From the NCBI RefSeq assembly GCF_029892515.1, contig NZ_JARXVF010000001.1, forward strand, positions 2,198,394 to 2,262,393: a stretch of DNA of 64,000 nucleotides, written 5' to 3'. The position numbers and the translations under genes were made by a program. The DNA is from Pseudaminobacter soli (ex Li et al. 2025) (GTDB lineage: Bacteria; Pseudomonadota; Alphaproteobacteria; Rhizobiales; Rhizobiaceae). Within the stretch, counting starts at the first letter, position 1. Every line of letters begins with the position of its first letter. Below the pieces are notes generated by a model. It was not told the origin of the DNA and ran no database searches. It was given only the letters and a program-made list of their open reading frames with translations. This document shows positions 1 to 11,811 of this stretch, one piece after another.

Positions 1-1951
<1,951 letters not shown>

Positions 1952-2266
1952 TTTCTCTCCCCAGGGATGTCGGGCAGCCTGAGCGCGGCCCGCTGCGCAG
2001 GTGAGCGCGCAGATGTTCGGGTCGAATTAATATCATTCCGCCGTAGCGGACAATATTAGACCTTGGATTTGCCCGGCTTCGCACAAAAGGCGGTGGCTGC
2101 GGCCGTCTCGCATTGGCATTGGCACTCGACGTACGGAGTGCTGACAAGCTCTTGATTTTGTAAATGAAACTCTCCGCGCCCATGCGCGTTTTCCAAGCAC
2201 GGTTAAGCATCTGGCCGCGTCACCCACTATATTAGTGGAGAAACGGCAGGGAGCGGGTGAAAGGCC
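1952..2266. other. intergenic region between acs and usg
   Basis: This 315-base gap separates the divergent acs and usg genes and must hold both promoters. The only clear structure is a short palindrome close to usg, listed separately. Short ORFs on both strands cross it, but none has a recognisable protein or a good start. Confidence 0.6.
2224..2238. promoter_or_regulatory. perfect palindrome upstream of usg
   Basis: CCACTA-TAT-TAGTGG is a perfect inverted repeat with 6-base arms, 29 bases before the usg ATG. It contains a TATATT that could act as a -10 element. It could be an operator overlapping the usg promoter; no regulator is known to me for it. Confidence 0.35.
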
Positions 2267-2539
2267 ATGCGCAACGTTTCCGAACTGGAACTGATGCTGA
2301 AGGGGTACGGGCTGACCACGGCGCAGTTTTTCTACCACATGCCCGACCATCCCCATCTGCTGCAGACCTTCGTCTGGCAGGACTACGACCTGGCGCCGGA
2401 TTTCCCGGGCCTGTTCAGGTTCATCAGGTTCTGGACGACCCGGCTGGACGGGCCGCTGCATTCGGTGCGCTACACGCACAGGCTGCTGGTCGCGCCGAAC
2501 GAATGGCGCAATGTGAAGGGCGAGTTCGTGTTGCACTGA
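2267..2539 (+). CDS. usg: Usg family protein
   Basis: A 90-residue protein that matches the small alphaproteobacterial Usg family. The family features visible are an N-terminal LKGYGLTTA, the block YHMPDHPHLLQTF, WQDYDLAPDFP in the middle and GPLHSVR near residue 64. The length equals the family norm. Its biochemical role is not established; the name comes from an old association with tryptophan biosynthesis genes. It is transcribed alone, divergent from acs and tail-to-tail with the next gene. Confidence 0.85.
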   Translation: MRNVSELELMLKGYGLTTAQFFYHMPDHPHLLQTFVWQDYDLAPDFPGLFRFIRFWTTRLDGPLHSVRYTHRLLVAPNEWRNVKGEFVLH

Positions 2540-2547
2540 CGGCGTTT

Positions 2548-2934
2548 TCAGCCCGACAGCCGCGCGACAATGGCGAAGGCAACCATGCCGAAGGCAACCG
2601 CGGCGATGGGCAGCAAGACCTGGATGGCTGCCGACGAGCCGCTCATGTGGTCCCTGCTGGTATAGAATTGTTCGGAAGCCCATTCCGAAAAACTCGGTAT
2701 CTTCTCATCGGGCGCGCGGCGCCGGCGGTGGGCGCGCCAAGTGTGCCAGGCAATTGTCGGCAGCACCACAATCATGATGAAGAAGCCCGTCATGACGCTG
2801 AGCAGGTAGTCGGTGTTCTCGCCCGCACCAAAGCCGATCCATGCCGCAATGACATAGAAGGCGGCCAGTGCAACCAGCGCGGCATAAACGAATGGGTGGA
2901 GACGGTCGGTCGTGTGGACAGGGTATTTGTTCAT
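2548..2934 (-). CDS. small membrane protein of unknown function
   Basis: 128 residues with three likely membrane segments: about residues 14-36, 43-63 and 105-125. The loop between the second and third contains a basic patch (RAHRRRRAP) that should face the cytoplasm. No enzymatic motif was recognised. It lies tail-to-tail with usg, with only 8 bases between the stops, and divergent from the binding-protein gene downstream. The ATG follows a purine-rich GAGGGC stretch. Confidence 0.7.
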   Translation of the reverse strand: MNKYPVHTTDRLHPFVYAALVALAAFYVIAAWIGFGAGENTDYLLSVMTGFFIMIVVLPTIAWHTWRAHRRRRAPDEKIPSFSEWASEQFYTSRDHMSGSSAAIQVLLPIAAVAFGMVAFAIVARLSG

Positions 2935-3031
2935 GATGCCCTCCTTCGCATCGCAAAGGTGGCCCGTCCGTCGCGTGGTTCTTCACCGGAGATTGGGTTC
3001 GCGCGCTTCGTTTTCCATGTGTTGTATTGAC

Positions 3032-3052
3032 GCCGGGTCAGGTTTACCCGGC
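3032..3052. other. GC-rich hairpin upstream of the binding-protein gene
   Basis: GCCGGGT and ACCCGGC form 7-base arms around a 7-base loop in the 290-base gap between the small membrane protein and the LivK-type gene. No T-run follows. It may be a leader structure or a divergent-promoter element. Confidence 0.3.
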
Positions 3053-3224
3053 CTCGGGCAATGTCGTTGGCCAGTTCATGCTAGACTGTTTGGCAAGCCT
3101 ATCTGGTTGTCCTGTCTGGCCGATTGCCAAGGTGGCGACGAATGGCTATGCGCCAAGCCAGGCTTTCGGTCTATCCCGAAGGTTTCTACTTGGAGTTTCC
3201 GAGGTTCGCTTGAGGAGAATTGAC

Positions 3225-4337
3225 GTGAACACGAAGAAATTACTCGCCGGCGTTGCGTTCGCCGCGTCCCTGGTCGTCGCCGCATCGGCTGCCCGCGCCG
3301 ATATCACGATCGGCCTCGTTGCGCCGCTCACCGGCCCCGTCGCGGCCTATGGCGACCAGGTCAAGAACGGCGCGGAAGCCGCCGTCGACACGATCAACAA
3401 GAATGGCGGCATTCTGGGCGAGAAGGTCGTGCTGAAGTTCGCCGACGATGCGGGCGATCCCAAGCAGGGCGTGTCGGCCGCCAACAATCTGGTCGGCGAC
3501 GGTGTGCACTATGTCGTCGGCCCGGTGACGTCGGGCGTGGCGATCCCCGCTTCGGACGTCTTCGCCGAGAACGGCGTGCTGATGGTGACCCCCACCGCGA
3601 CCGCGCCGGACCTGACCAATCGCGGCCTGACCAACATTCTGCGCACCTGCGGCCGCGACGACCAGCAGGCCGAAGTCGCCGCCAAATACGTGCTCGACCA
3701 TCTGAAGGACAAGAAGATCGCCGTCCTCCACGACAAGGGCACCTACGGCATGGGCCTGGCCAATGCGTTCAAGGCCGGCCTCAACGCCGGCGGCGTGACC
3801 GAGGTGCTGTATGAAGGCCTCACCCCCGGCGACAAGGATTACTCGGCGCTCGTCGGCCGTCTGAAGAAGGACGGCGCGGAAGTCATCTATTTCGGCGGCT
3901 ATCACCCCGAAGGCGGCCTGCTTGCCCGTCAGCTGGCGGATGCCGGCGTGAAGGCGCAGATCATCGGCGGCGAAGGCCTCTCCAACACCGAATATTGGGC
4001 GATCGGCAACCAGGCTGCGGCCGGCACACTCTTCACCAATGCCACCGACGCGCTGAAGAACCCGGATTCGGCCGAAGCCGTGCAGGTGCTGAAGGACAAG
4101 GGCGTTCCGCCGGAGGCCTTCACGCTCAACGCCTATGCGGCCGTGCAGGTTCTGAAGGCAGGCATCGAGAAGGCCGGCAAGGCCGACGATACCGCCGCCG
4201 TCGCAACCGCGATCAAGTCGGGCGAGCCGATCCAGACCGCTATCGGCAAGCTCACCTACGGCGAAAACGGCGACCTGTCCTCGCCGAGCTTCTCGCTGTT
4301 CAAGTGGGAAGACGGCAAGATCGTCTCGGCGGACTGA
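3225..4337 (+). CDS. branched-chain amino acid type ABC substrate-binding protein
   Basis: Periplasmic type I binding protein of the LivK/LivJ family, 370 residues, expected to deliver leucine, isoleucine, valine or related amino acids to a Liv-type importer. GTG was chosen as start because GAGGAG sits 8 bases upstream and the product then begins with a classical signal peptide (residues 1-22, cut after AARA) followed by [13 protein letters not shown], the family hallmark. An upstream extension of the frame has no signal peptide logic. No permease or ATPase genes are adjacent, so it must work with a transporter encoded elsewhere, as is common in rhizobia. Confidence 0.93.
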   Translation: MNTKKLLAGVAFAASLVVAASAARADITIGLVAPLTGPVAAYGDQVKNGAEAAVDTINKNGGILGEKVVLKFADDAGDPKQGVSAANNLVGDGVHYVVGPVTSGVAIPASDVFAENGVLMVTPTATAPDLTNRGLTNILRTCGRDDQQAEVAAKYVLDHLKDKKIAVLHDKGTYGMGLANAFKAGLNAGGVTEVLYEGLTPGDKDYSALVGRLKKDGAEVIYFGGYHPEGGLLARQLADAGVKAQIIGGEGLSNTEYWAIGNQAAAGTLFTNATDALKNPDSAEAVQVLKDKGVPPEAFTLNAYAAVQVLKAGIEKAGKADDTAAVATAIKSGEPIQTAIGKLTYGENGDLSSPSFSLFKWEDGKIVSAD

Positions 4338-4346
4338 TCTCGCCTG

Positions 4347-4370
4347 GAGCATCGGAATGTTCCGATGCTC
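4347..4370. repeat. perfect 11-bp inverted repeat after the binding-protein gene
   Basis: GAGCATCGGAA and TTCCGATGCTC face each other across TG, directly after the stop codon. It is followed 23 bases later by the real terminator. It may stabilise the mRNA end or be a dispersed palindromic element. Confidence 0.6.
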
Positions 4371-4393
4371 GTTCAAACTGTTTGGGTACGAAG

Positions 4394-4420
4394 AAAGGCC
4401 GGGAGAGATCCCGGCCTTTT
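4394..4420 (+). terminator. rho-independent terminator
   Basis: A perfect 11-base stem AAAGGCCGGGA/TCCCGGCCTTT with a GAGA tetraloop, ending in TTTT. It ends the binding-protein transcript, and because the stem begins with AAA it may also work for the aldo/keto reductase gene coming the other way. Confidence 0.88.
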
Positions 4421-4448
4421 ATCTGCATCGACTTCCGCTGGACTGCGA

Positions 4449-5483
4449 TCAGACCACCGGCGGATTGAGCCGCGCAAATCCCTCCTGCCGCCGGTAGGGG
4501 AAATAGGGATAGGGCGCGGTGACTTCGCTTGCCGCATCGAGGCGCGCGACCTGCTCGGGCGTGAGCGACCAGCCTATGGCTCCCAGATTCTGGCGTAGCT
4601 GCTCCTCGTTGCGCGCGCCGATGATGACGGAAGATACGGTCGGGCGCTGGAGCAGCCAGTTTAGGGCGATCTGCGGCACCGTCTTGCCGGTTTCCCTGGC
4701 TATCACGTCGATCGCATCGACGATTCTGTAGAGGTGCTCGTCCTCGACCGGCGGTCCGAAGCTTGCCGTGTCGTGAAGCCTGCTGCCTTCGGGCAGCGGC
4801 TGGCCGCGCCTGACCTTGCCGGTCAGGCGGCCCCAGCCGAGCGGGCTCCACACCATCGCGCCGACGCCCTGGTCGAGCCCCAGCGGCATCAGCTCCCATT
4901 CGTAGTCGCGTCCGACGAGCGAATAATAGACCTGGTTGGCGACATAGCGGGGCCAGCCGTGCCTGTCGGCGAGCGCCAGCGACTTCATGAGCTGCCAGCC
5001 GGAGAAGTTCGATACGCCGACATAGCGAAGCTTGCCGTCGCGGACGAGAACGTCGAGCGTCGACAGCACTTCGTCAATGGGCGTGCCGGCGTCGAAGGCG
5101 TGGAGCTGAAGAAGGTCGATATAGTCGGTGCCAAGGCGCCGCAGCGCGTCCTCGACCGCGCGGATCAGCCGTGAGCGGGAAGAGCCTGCATCGTTCGGTC
5201 CGTCGCCCATGGGCAAAGAGGTCTTGGTGGAGATCAGCACCTGGTCACGGCGCCCCTTGATGGCCGCGCCAAGCACCTCTTCCGAGGCGCCGTCCGAATA
5301 GACGTCGGCGGTATCGAAGAGGTTGACGCCGGCCTCCAGGCAGATGTCGACCAGCCGCCGCGCTTCGGTCTCGCCGCTGTTGCCCCAGTGGCTGAACAAC
5401 GGGCCGGAGCCGCCGAATGTGCCCGCGCCGAAAGAAAGAGCCGGCACCTTCAGGCCGGATGCTCCAAGTCGTCTGTATTCCAT
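4449..5483 (-). CDS. aldo/keto reductase
   Basis: NADPH-dependent oxidoreductase of the aldo/keto reductase superfamily, 344 residues. The catalytic tetrad is visible: Asp57 and Tyr62 in FDTADVYSDG, Lys87 in ISTKT and His128 in LLQLHAFD. It most resembles the bacterial group annotated as general stress or L-glyceraldehyde reductases. MEYRRLG was chosen as start because AAGGAG lies 8 bases upstream and the family begins this way; 16 further codons upstream are untranslated leader. Substrate is not predictable. It stands next to an MFS exporter on the same strand. Confidence 0.93.
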   Translation of the reverse strand: MEYRRLGASGLKVPALSFGAGTFGGSGPLFSHWGNSGETEARRLVDICLEAGVNLFDTADVYSDGASEEVLGAAIKGRRDQVLISTKTSLPMGDGPNDAGSSRSRLIRAVEDALRRLGTDYIDLLQLHAFDAGTPIDEVLSTLDVLVRDGKLRYVGVSNFSGWQLMKSLALADRHGWPRYVANQVYYSLVGRDYEWELMPLGLDQGVGAMVWSPLGWGRLTGKVRRGQPLPEGSRLHDTASFGPPVEDEHLYRIVDAIDVIARETGKTVPQIALNWLLQRPTVSSVIIGARNEEQLRQNLGAIGWSLTPEQVARLDAASEVTAPYPYFPYRRQEGFARLNPPVV

Positions 5484-5552
5484 GGTCAGTACTCCTTGTA
5501 TGCGTTGAACGACATTGGGTGCGGGCAACAAAATGCCCGCGGGTGAGGTCAG

Positions 5553-6737
5553 CTATTCGGCCGCGTTGGGAGACGGCACGAAGCCTACACCGCGCCGGTC
5601 GAGGCGCAGCGCGGCGAACGCCACGGCAAGTGCCGCCAGCGGGACCAGTCCAGCCACGAAGGTCACGGCGCCGAGGCCGGGTCCGTGGTCGATGACGAAG
5701 CCGCCGAGCCAGGCGCCGATGGCGTTACCGAGGTTGAAGGCGGCGATGTTGAAGGAAGATGCCAGCCCCTGGCCCGCGCCGGCGGCCTTGCTGAGCACCC
5801 ACATCTGCAGCGGAGCGACCGTAGCGAAGGCGGCGGCGCCGAAAAGGCCGATCGCGATGACCGCCAGGACCTGGTTGTGGATCGCAAGGGTCAGGACGAA
5901 CAGCGCGGCAGAGAGCACAATCAGGCTGCCGATCACGGTAGGCACCAGCCGCCGGTCGGCCAGTCGTCCGCCAAGCAGGTTGCCCGCCACCAGGCCCGCG
6001 CCGAAGACCAGCAGGATCGGCGAAACGGCCGCTTCGGAGTAGCCGGTGATGCGCGTGAGGATGGGCGCGATGTAGGTGAAGCCGGCAAAGACGCCGACCC
6101 AGCTTAGCACGGTGGTCAGAAGCCCCAGCAGGACGGGCTTGCGGCCGAGCACGGCGAGCGCGCTTTCCCCGCCTTCCTGCTCCTCGCTATTGCGGTCGGC
6201 CGGGACCAGAAGCGCGATGACACCCAGAGCGACGATGCCGATCAGCGTCACCGCCCAGAAAGTGGAGCGCCAGCCATAGGCCTGGCCGAGCCAGGTGCCG
6301 AAGGGCACGCCGAGGATATTGGCGAGCGTGAGGCCGGTGAACATGACGGCGATTGCCGAGGCCTTGCGGTCCGGGGCGACCAGCCCCGTGGCGACAACCG
6401 AGCCGACGCCGAAGAAGGAGGCATGCGCAAAGGCTGTGAGCACGCGCGCGGCCATCAGCGTCCAGTAGTCCAGCGCAAGCGCGCAGGCGAGATTGCCGAT
6501 GGTGAAGATCGCCATCAGGGCCATCAGCAGCGTCTTGTGCGACCAGCGCCCGGCAATGGCGCCAAGCAGCGGCGCGCCGCCGACGACGCCCAGCGCATAG
6601 CCGGAAATGAGCATGCCTGCCGCCGAGATCGACACGCCGAGATCGGCGCTGACATCGAGCAGCAGGCCCATGATGACAAATTCAGTGACGCCGATTCCGA
6701 AAGCGCCGGCGGCGAGTGCATAAAGGGCGATAGGCAT
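5553..6737 (-). CDS. MFS transporter, DHA1 (AraJ/YdhP-like) family
   Basis: 394-residue major facilitator with about twelve membrane helices. The N-terminus (GVTEFVIMGLL, then LGVSISAAGMLISGYALGV) is typical of the DHA1 drug or arabinose-polymer efflux subgroup. The central loop between helices 6 and 7 carries a charged EEQEGGE. It is read divergently from a LysR regulator 117 bases away, an arrangement in which the regulator normally controls the transporter. The exported compound is unknown. Confidence 0.9.
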   Translation of the reverse strand: MPIALYALAAGAFGIGVTEFVIMGLLLDVSADLGVSISAAGMLISGYALGVVGGAPLLGAIAGRWSHKTLLMALMAIFTIGNLACALALDYWTLMAARVLTAFAHASFFGVGSVVATGLVAPDRKASAIAVMFTGLTLANILGVPFGTWLGQAYGWRSTFWAVTLIGIVALGVIALLVPADRNSEEQEGGESALAVLGRKPVLLGLLTTVLSWVGVFAGFTYIAPILTRITGYSEAAVSPILLVFGAGLVAGNLLGGRLADRRLVPTVIGSLIVLSAALFVLTLAIHNQVLAVIAIGLFGAAAFATVAPLQMWVLSKAAGAGQGLASSFNIAAFNLGNAIGAWLGGFVIDHGPGLGAVTFVAGLVPLAALAVAFAALRLDRRGVGFVPSPNAAE

Positions 6738-6837
6738 GGTTGCTCCAGCGACGATAGGTCGACGCCAGTAGCCGGCGCCGGCCTATAGATCGTCTGCCGG
6801 AGCTTTGTGAACCAGACTTGCGGAAGGCACATTTTCT

Positions 6838-6852
6838 GTGAAATAGATTCAC
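6838..6852. promoter_or_regulatory. candidate LysR operator
   Basis: GTGAA-N5-TTCAC is a perfect interrupted palindrome in the 117-base gap between the MFS and LysR genes, two bases before the preferred LysR start. It contains the T-N11-A pattern of LysR-type binding sites. A further GTGAA half-site occurs at 6807-6811. The close position suggests autoregulation as well as control of the exporter. Confidence 0.5.
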
Positions 6853-6854
6853 GA

Positions 6855-7763
6855 ATGGCGAGACCCGAAATCAACCGCTCCGGCGAGATGGAAGTGTTCG
6901 TCCGCGTGATCGAGGCGGGCAGCTTTTCGGCGGCTGCCCGGGCGCTTCGCGTGACCCCCTCGGCGGTGAGCAAGCTCGTCGCCCGGCTCGAGGCGCGGCT
7001 GGGGGGCCGGCTGCTCAGCCGCTCCACGCGCAAGATCATGCTGACGCCGGAGGGCGTTGCGTTTCACACAAGTGCCATGCGCATTCTGGCTGACATGGCG
7101 GCGGCGGAACGGGAGGCGGCGGCTGGGGCCGCGCCACGCGGAAGGCTGCGCGTCAACAGCTATGTGCCGTTCGGCCAGCATCGCCTGATCAGGCTGGTGG
7201 CGCGGTTTCTGGAGCTCTATCCCGAGATATCGGTCGACGTGGTGCTGACGGATGACGTCATCGACCTGATGCAGGAACGCGCCGACGTGGCCATTCGGGC
7301 AGGTCCGCTCAGCGATTCCAGCTTGGTCGCGCGCAAGCTGGGGCAAAGCCGCATGGTACTGGTGGCAGCGCCATCCTACCTCGCGCGCCGTGGCACGCCG
7401 AATGTGCCGGCCGATCTCGACGCACATGAACGCATGGAGTTCGGCTTCCTGCGCCACGTCAATGGCTGGCCCTTTGTCGATGGAACCGGCGCGAGCATGA
7501 TCGTGCCGACCAACGGCAATGTGGTGGTGAGCGACGGGGAGGCGATGCGGCGCATGGCGCTTGCCGGCGCGGGCATTGCCCGTCTGGCGCGCTGGCATGT
7601 CGACCCCGACATTGCCGCCGGGCGGTTGGTGCCGATCCTCGAGGAGTTCAATCCCGGCGACGAGGAAGCCACGCACGCGATCTATGTCGGACAGGGCAAA
7701 TATCTGCCGGCGCGGGTGCGCGCGTTCCTCGATTTTCTCACCGAGAACGTGACGCTGGCGTAG
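6855..7763 (+). CDS. LysR-family transcriptional regulator
   Basis: 302-residue regulator. An N-terminal winged helix-turn-helix (about residues 9-65: VRVIEAGSFSAAARAL, TPSAVSKLVARLEARLG) is followed by a periplasmic-binding-protein-like effector domain from about residue 90. The start MARPEINRSGEMEVF was preferred because it gives the normal distance to the DNA-binding domain; an upstream GTG would add 16 residues and read through the palindromic operator. It probably controls the divergent MFS gene. The effector is unknown. Confidence 0.92.
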   Translation: MARPEINRSGEMEVFVRVIEAGSFSAAARALRVTPSAVSKLVARLEARLGGRLLSRSTRKIMLTPEGVAFHTSAMRILADMAAAEREAAAGAAPRGRLRVNSYVPFGQHRLIRLVARFLELYPEISVDVVLTDDVIDLMQERADVAIRAGPLSDSSLVARKLGQSRMVLVAAPSYLARRGTPNVPADLDAHERMEFGFLRHVNGWPFVDGTGASMIVPTNGNVVVSDGEAMRRMALAGAGIARLARWHVDPDIAAGRLVPILEEFNPGDEEATHAIYVGQGKYLPARVRAFLDFLTENVTLA

Positions 7764-7774
7764 ACCTCAGGCCG

Positions 7775-8437
7775 TTATCTGGCGCCGAAGATCGCCGAGC
7801 CGACGCGGACGCTGGTGGCGCCGAAGGCGATGGCCGTCTCGAAGTCGCCCGACATGCCCATCGACAGCTTTTCGACGCCGGCCTGGCGCGCCAGCTTTTC
7901 GAGCAGCGCGAAATGCGGGCCGGGGTTTTCGTCCGCCGTCGGGATGCACATCAGGCCCTCAATCGCGAGATTGTGAACCTCGCGGCAGCGCTTGACGAAT
8001 TCCACCGCCTCGCGCGGTTCGATGCCTGCCTTCTGCGGCTCGGAGCCGGTGTTGACCTGCACGTAGAGCTTTGGCGAACGGCCCTGCCTTGCGATCTCCT
8101 TGGCGAGCTCCGCGGCGATCTTCTCGCGGTCGACCGTTTCGATGACGTCGAACAGCGCCACCGCTTCCTTGGCCTTGTTGGACTGCAGCGGGCCGATGAG
8201 ATGCAGCTCGATGCCTGCAAATTCTTGCCTCAGCGCCGGCCACTTGCCTTGCGCTTCCTGCACGCGGTTTTCGCCGAAGACGCGCTGGCCCGCCTCGAGC
8301 ACCGGGCGGATGGCATCGGCCTCGAAGGTTTTCGACACGGCGACGAGCGTTGCGGCGCCTTCCGGGCGGTCCGCCTCAAGTTCTGCGGCGGCGATCTTGC
8401 GCCTGACCTCGAGAAGCTGTTCGACCGACTTTTCCAT
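7775..8437 (-). CDS. yggS: YggS-family pyridoxal phosphate homeostasis protein
   Basis: 220-residue single-domain fold-type III PLP-binding protein (YggS/PROSC/PLPBP). The PLP Lys is Lys36 in LVAVSK. Also visible are FGENRVQEA, HLIGPLQSNK and the phosphate-binding C-terminal end GMSGDFETAI...VRVGSAIFG. The family has no known catalytic activity and keeps vitamin B6 and amino-acid pools balanced. It is tail-to-tail with the LysR gene (11 bases apart) and divergent from leuS. Confidence 0.95.
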   Translation of the reverse strand: MEKSVEQLLEVRRKIAAAELEADRPEGAATLVAVSKTFEADAIRPVLEAGQRVFGENRVQEAQGKWPALRQEFAGIELHLIGPLQSNKAKEAVALFDVIETVDREKIAAELAKEIARQGRSPKLYVQVNTGSEPQKAGIEPREAVEFVKRCREVHNLAIEGLMCIPTADENPGPHFALLEKLARQAGVEKLSMGMSGDFETAIAFGATSVRVGSAIFGAR

Positions 8438-8581
8438 GCCTTGGCCCTGCTGCTTTTTGCCCGCCCCCAGCCTGCTGGTGTTGACGGGTTGGGGAATCCA
8501 TGATGAACACCCACGACGATTTCCTGAACCACGGGTTTTCGCCCGTAGGTTCCACGCACGCTTTTAAGTGAAAAACATCCG

Positions 8582-11203
8582 ATGGCAACCGAACGATACA
8601 ATCCACGCGCGTCAGAGCCCAAATGGCAGAAGGCCTGGGATGCCAAGAAGCTCTTCGAGACGAAGAACGAGGACCCACGCCCGAAATACTACGTGCTGGA
8701 GATGTTCCCCTATCCGTCGGGGCGCATCCATATCGGCCATACGCGCAACTACACGATGGGCGACGTAGTTGCCCGCTACAAGCGCGCCAAGGGTTTTAAC
8801 GTCCTGCACCCGATGGGCTGGGACGCTTTCGGCATGCCGGCCGAGAACGCCGCGATGCAGAACAAGGTTCATCCCAAGGACTGGACCTACGACAACATCG
8901 CCACGATGCGCGCGCAGCTGAAGGTGATGGGCCTGTCGATCGACTGGAGCCGCGAGTTCGCCACCTGCGACGTCGACTACTACCACCGCCAGCAGATGCT
9001 GTTCCTCGACATGGTCGAGAAGGGGCTGGTCACGCGCAAGTCGTCCAAGGTCAACTGGGACCCCGAGGACATGACCGTGCTCGCCAATGAGCAGGTCATC
9101 GATGGTCGCGGCTGGCGCTCGGGCGCGCTGGTCGAACAGCGCGAGCTGACGCAGTGGTTCTTCAAGATCACCGACTATGCGCAGGACCTGCTCGATTCGC
9201 TGGAAGGCCTGACCGAGTGGCCTGAGAAGGTCCGCACCATGCAGTCCAACTGGATCGGCCGCTCCGAAGGCCTGTTGATCCGCTGGGCGATTGCCGACGG
9301 CACCGCGCCGAACGGTGAGCAGGAGCTGGAAGTCTACACGACGCGCCCGGACACGATCTTCGGCGCCTCCTTCATGGCGATCTCCGCCGACCACCCGCTG
9401 GCCAAGAAGGTCGCCGAGAAGAATCCAGAACTGGCTGCCTTCCTCGATGAAGTGCACCGCATGGGCACCTCGGTGGCTGCGCTCGAAACCGCCGAGAAGA
9501 AGGGCTTTGACACCGGCATCCGCGTCGTCCACCCCTTCGACGACAGCTGGACGCTGCCGGTCTATGTCGCCAACTTCGTGCTGATGGAATACGGCACGGG
9601 CGCGATCTTCGGCTGCCCCTCGGGCGACCAGCGCGACCTCGACTTCGCCAACAAGTACGGACTGCCGGTGGTGCCGGTGGTGATGCCGGAAGGCGCGGAC
9701 GCCGCCACCTTCCAGGTCACCGAAGAGGCCTATACCGACGACGGCGTGATGATCAATTCGCGCTTCCTCGACGGCATGAAGCCCAAGCAGGCCTTTGAGG
9801 AGGTCGCGAACCTCCTCGGCGAAAAGACCATCGGCAACCGCCCGATGGGCGAACGCAAGGTGCAGTTCCGCCTGCGCGACTGGGGCATTTCGCGCCAGCG
9901 CTACTGGGGCTGCCCGATCCCGATGATCCACTGCGACGATTGCGGCACCGTGCCGGTGCCGCGCGCCGACCTGCCGGTCAAGCTGCCCGACGACATCGAC
10001 TTCGACAAGCCGGGCAACCCGCTCGACCGCCATGCAAGCTGGCGCCATGTGACGTGCCCGAAGTGCGGCAAGGATGCGCGCCGCGAAACCGACACGATGG
10101 ACACGTTCGTGGATTCGTCGTGGTATTTCGCCCGCTTCACCGCGCCGTGGGAAAACGAGCCGACCGACCCCAAGGCCGCCAATGAATGGCTGCCGGTGGA
10201 CCAGTATATCGGCGGCATCGAGCACGCGATCCTGCACCTGCTCTATTCGCGCTTCTTCACCCGCGCCATGCGCGAGACCGGCCACCTGAACCTCGCCGAG
10301 CCGTTCAAGGGCCTGTTCACGCAGGGCATGGTGGTGCACGAGACCTACAAGTCTGCCGAGGGGCGCTGGCTGGCGCCGACCGAGGTGCGGCTTGAGATCG
10401 ACGGCACGACACGCAGCGCCATCGAGATCGCGACCGGCAAGCCGGCGTCGATCGGCGCGCTCGAGAAGATGTCGAAGTCCAAGAAGAACACGGTGAGCCC
10501 GGAAGAGATCACCGATGGCTACGGCGCCGACACCGCGCGCTGGTTCATGCTGTCGGACTCCCCGCCCGAGCGCGACGTGGAATGGACCGACGACGGCGCG
10601 GCCGGCGCGCATCGCTTCGTGCAGCGCGTGTGGCGCATCATCTCCACCGCCGGCGAAGCGCTGGCCGGCGTGAAGCCTGTTTCGGCCTCGGAAGGTGCGG
10701 CGGGGGCTGTTTCCAAGCCCGCGCACAAGGCGCTGAAGGCGGTCGGCGAGGACATCGAAAAGCTCGCCTTCAACCGTTCCATCGCCCGCATCTACGAACT
10801 GGCCAACGTGCTGTCCGGCCCGGTGGGCGAGATCGCCGAGGGCAAGGGGGACGATGCCCTGAAGGGTGCGACCCGCGAAGCGGTCGAGATCCTCGTGCAT
10901 CTGATTGCGCCCTTCATGCCGCACCTGGCCGAAGAAGGCTGGGCGACCGTGGGCGGCACCGATCTGGTGGCCGAGCGGCCGTGGCCGACGTTCGATCCGG
11001 CGCTGGTGGTGGACAACGAGTTCACCTATCCGGTGCAGGTCAACGGCAAGAAGCGCGGGGATTTGACAATCGCCCGCGACGCAGATCAAGTTGCCGTCGA
11101 AAAGGCGGCACTGGCGCTCGAGTCCGTCCAGAAGGCACTCGAAGGAAAAGCGCCGCGCAAGGTGATCGTCGTGCCGCAAAGGATCGTCAATGTCGTTGCC
11201 TGA
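8582..11203 (+). CDS. leuS: leucine-tRNA ligase
   Basis: Class I aminoacyl-tRNA synthetase of 873 residues charging tRNA-Leu. The HIGH motif is exact at residues 50-53 ([10 protein letters not shown]), and KMSKS is exact at 629-633. The editing (CP1) domain lies between, with the T-rich [10 protein letters not shown] and the editing Asp region [13 protein letters not shown]. Cysteines in DDCGTV and CPKCGK form the zinc-finger insert. The length is normal. The gene is divergent from yggS with a 144-base gap and overlaps lptE by 14 bases, so the two are translationally coupled. Confidence 0.99.
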   Translation: MATERYNPRASEPKWQKAWDAKKLFETKNEDPRPKYYVLEMFPYPSGRIHIGHTRNYTMGDVVARYKRAKGFNVLHPMGWDAFGMPAENAAMQNKVHPKDWTYDNIATMRAQLKVMGLSIDWSREFATCDVDYYHRQQMLFLDMVEKGLVTRKSSKVNWDPEDMTVLANEQVIDGRGWRSGALVEQRELTQWFFKITDYAQDLLDSLEGLTEWPEKVRTMQSNWIGRSEGLLIRWAIADGTAPNGEQELEVYTTRPDTIFGASFMAISADHPLAKKVAEKNPELAAFLDEVHRMGTSVAALETAEKKGFDTGIRVVHPFDDSWTLPVYVANFVLMEYGTGAIFGCPSGDQRDLDFANKYGLPVVPVVMPEGADAATFQVTEEAYTDDGVMINSRFLDGMKPKQAFEEVANLLGEKTIGNRPMGERKVQFRLRDWGISRQRYWGCPIPMIHCDDCGTVPVPRADLPVKLPDDIDFDKPGNPLDRHASWRHVTCPKCGKDARRETDTMDTFVDSSWYFARFTAPWENEPTDPKAANEWLPVDQYIGGIEHAILHLLYSRFFTRAMRETGHLNLAEPFKGLFTQGMVVHETYKSAEGRWLAPTEVRLEIDGTTRSAIEIATGKPASIGALEKMSKSKKNTVSPEEITDGYGADTARWFMLSDSPPERDVEWTDDGAAGAHRFVQRVWRIISTAGEALAGVKPVSASEGAAGAVSKPAHKALKAVGEDIEKLAFNRSIARIYELANVLSGPVGEIAEGKGDDALKGATREAVEILVHLIAPFMPHLAEEGWATVGGTDLVAERPWPTFDPALVVDNEFTYPVQVNGKKRGDLTIARDADQVAVEKAALALESVQKALEGKAPRKVIVVPQRIVNVVA

Positions 11204-11759
11204 CCAGACGCATAAGTCCCGGTTCCAACGCTCTCGTAACCTTGCCCTGGCCGGCGTCATGCTGGCCGTGGCCGTTGCTTCCGCCTGCACCGTGCGCCCG
11301 CTCTATTCCACCGCGCCGGTGGCGCCGGGCGTGCCCGCCGTGGCAACGACCGGGCTGCGCTCGATTGCGATCAAGCCGGTGAAGACGCGTTATGCCCAGC
11401 AGGTGCGCAACAACCTGATCTTCGGGCTCAATGGCGGGGCGGGCCAGCCGGCAACGCCGCTCTATTCGCTCGATCTGGACATCACCGAGCGCGAGACGGC
11501 TTCGGCCATCGTGCAGCGCGTGACCGAGGACGAGCCGACGGCGGCCACCATTACGGTGACCTCGCACTACACGCTGAAGGAGATCGGCACCGACAAGGTC
11601 GTTTCCTTCGGCAAGCGTGAAATATCTTCGTCCTTCGACATTCCGCGCCAGGAATTCGCAGCCTTGCGTGCGCGCATGAATGCCGAGGATCGCGCCGCGC
11701 GCGAGCTGGCCGAACTGCTGAGGCTTGCGCTCGCGCAGGACCTGGCGAGGCCGCACTGA
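11190..11759 (+). CDS. lptE: LPS-assembly lipoprotein LptE
   Basis: 189-residue outer-membrane lipoprotein that plugs and helps assemble the LptD lipopolysaccharide translocon. A signal sequence (about residues 17-32) ends in a lipobox-like VASAC, giving acylated Cys33. The mature part begins TVRPLYS, the usual LptE opening (C.FRPLY). The gene starts inside the 3' end of leuS, matching the conserved leuS-lptE gene order. The family is poorly conserved, so the position in the operon supports the call as much as the sequence does. Confidence 0.85.
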   Translation: MSLPDQTHKSRFQRSRNLALAGVMLAVAVASACTVRPLYSTAPVAPGVPAVATTGLRSIAIKPVKTRYAQQVRNNLIFGLNGGAGQPATPLYSLDLDITERETASAIVQRVTEDEPTAATITVTSHYTLKEIGTDKVVSFGKREISSSFDIPRQEFAALRARMNAEDRAARELAELLRLALAQDLARPH

Positions 11760-11768
11760 TCCCCTGCG

Positions 11769-11800
11769 ATCCGGCCCTGACCGAGGGCCGGATTCGCTTT
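11769..11800 (+). terminator. probable terminator after lptE
   Basis: ATCCGGCCCT/AGGGCCGGAT, a perfect 10-base stem with a 5-base loop, starts 9 bases after the lptE stop and is followed by TCGCTTT. The U-tract is poor, so termination may be partial. The next gene starts only 12 bases beyond. Confidence 0.6.
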
Positions 11801-11811
11801 ATGGTCGCGCC

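Noticed and set aside
2257..3030. A 257-codon forward frame across usg and the small membrane protein
   Set aside because: It overlaps two better-supported genes in other frames and has low-complexity text without motifs.
4300..4899. A 199-codon reverse frame inside and beyond the aldo/keto reductase gene
   Set aside because: It is out of frame with the catalytic motifs of the reductase and crosses the terminator.
8612..11290. An 892-codon open frame antisense to leuS, and similar long antisense frames opposite acs, atpA, atpD, priA, kdpB and the flotillin gene
   Set aside because: These come from the strong third-position GC bias of the genes on the other strand. Their products are rich in Arg, His, Gly and Ala and have no recognisable domains.
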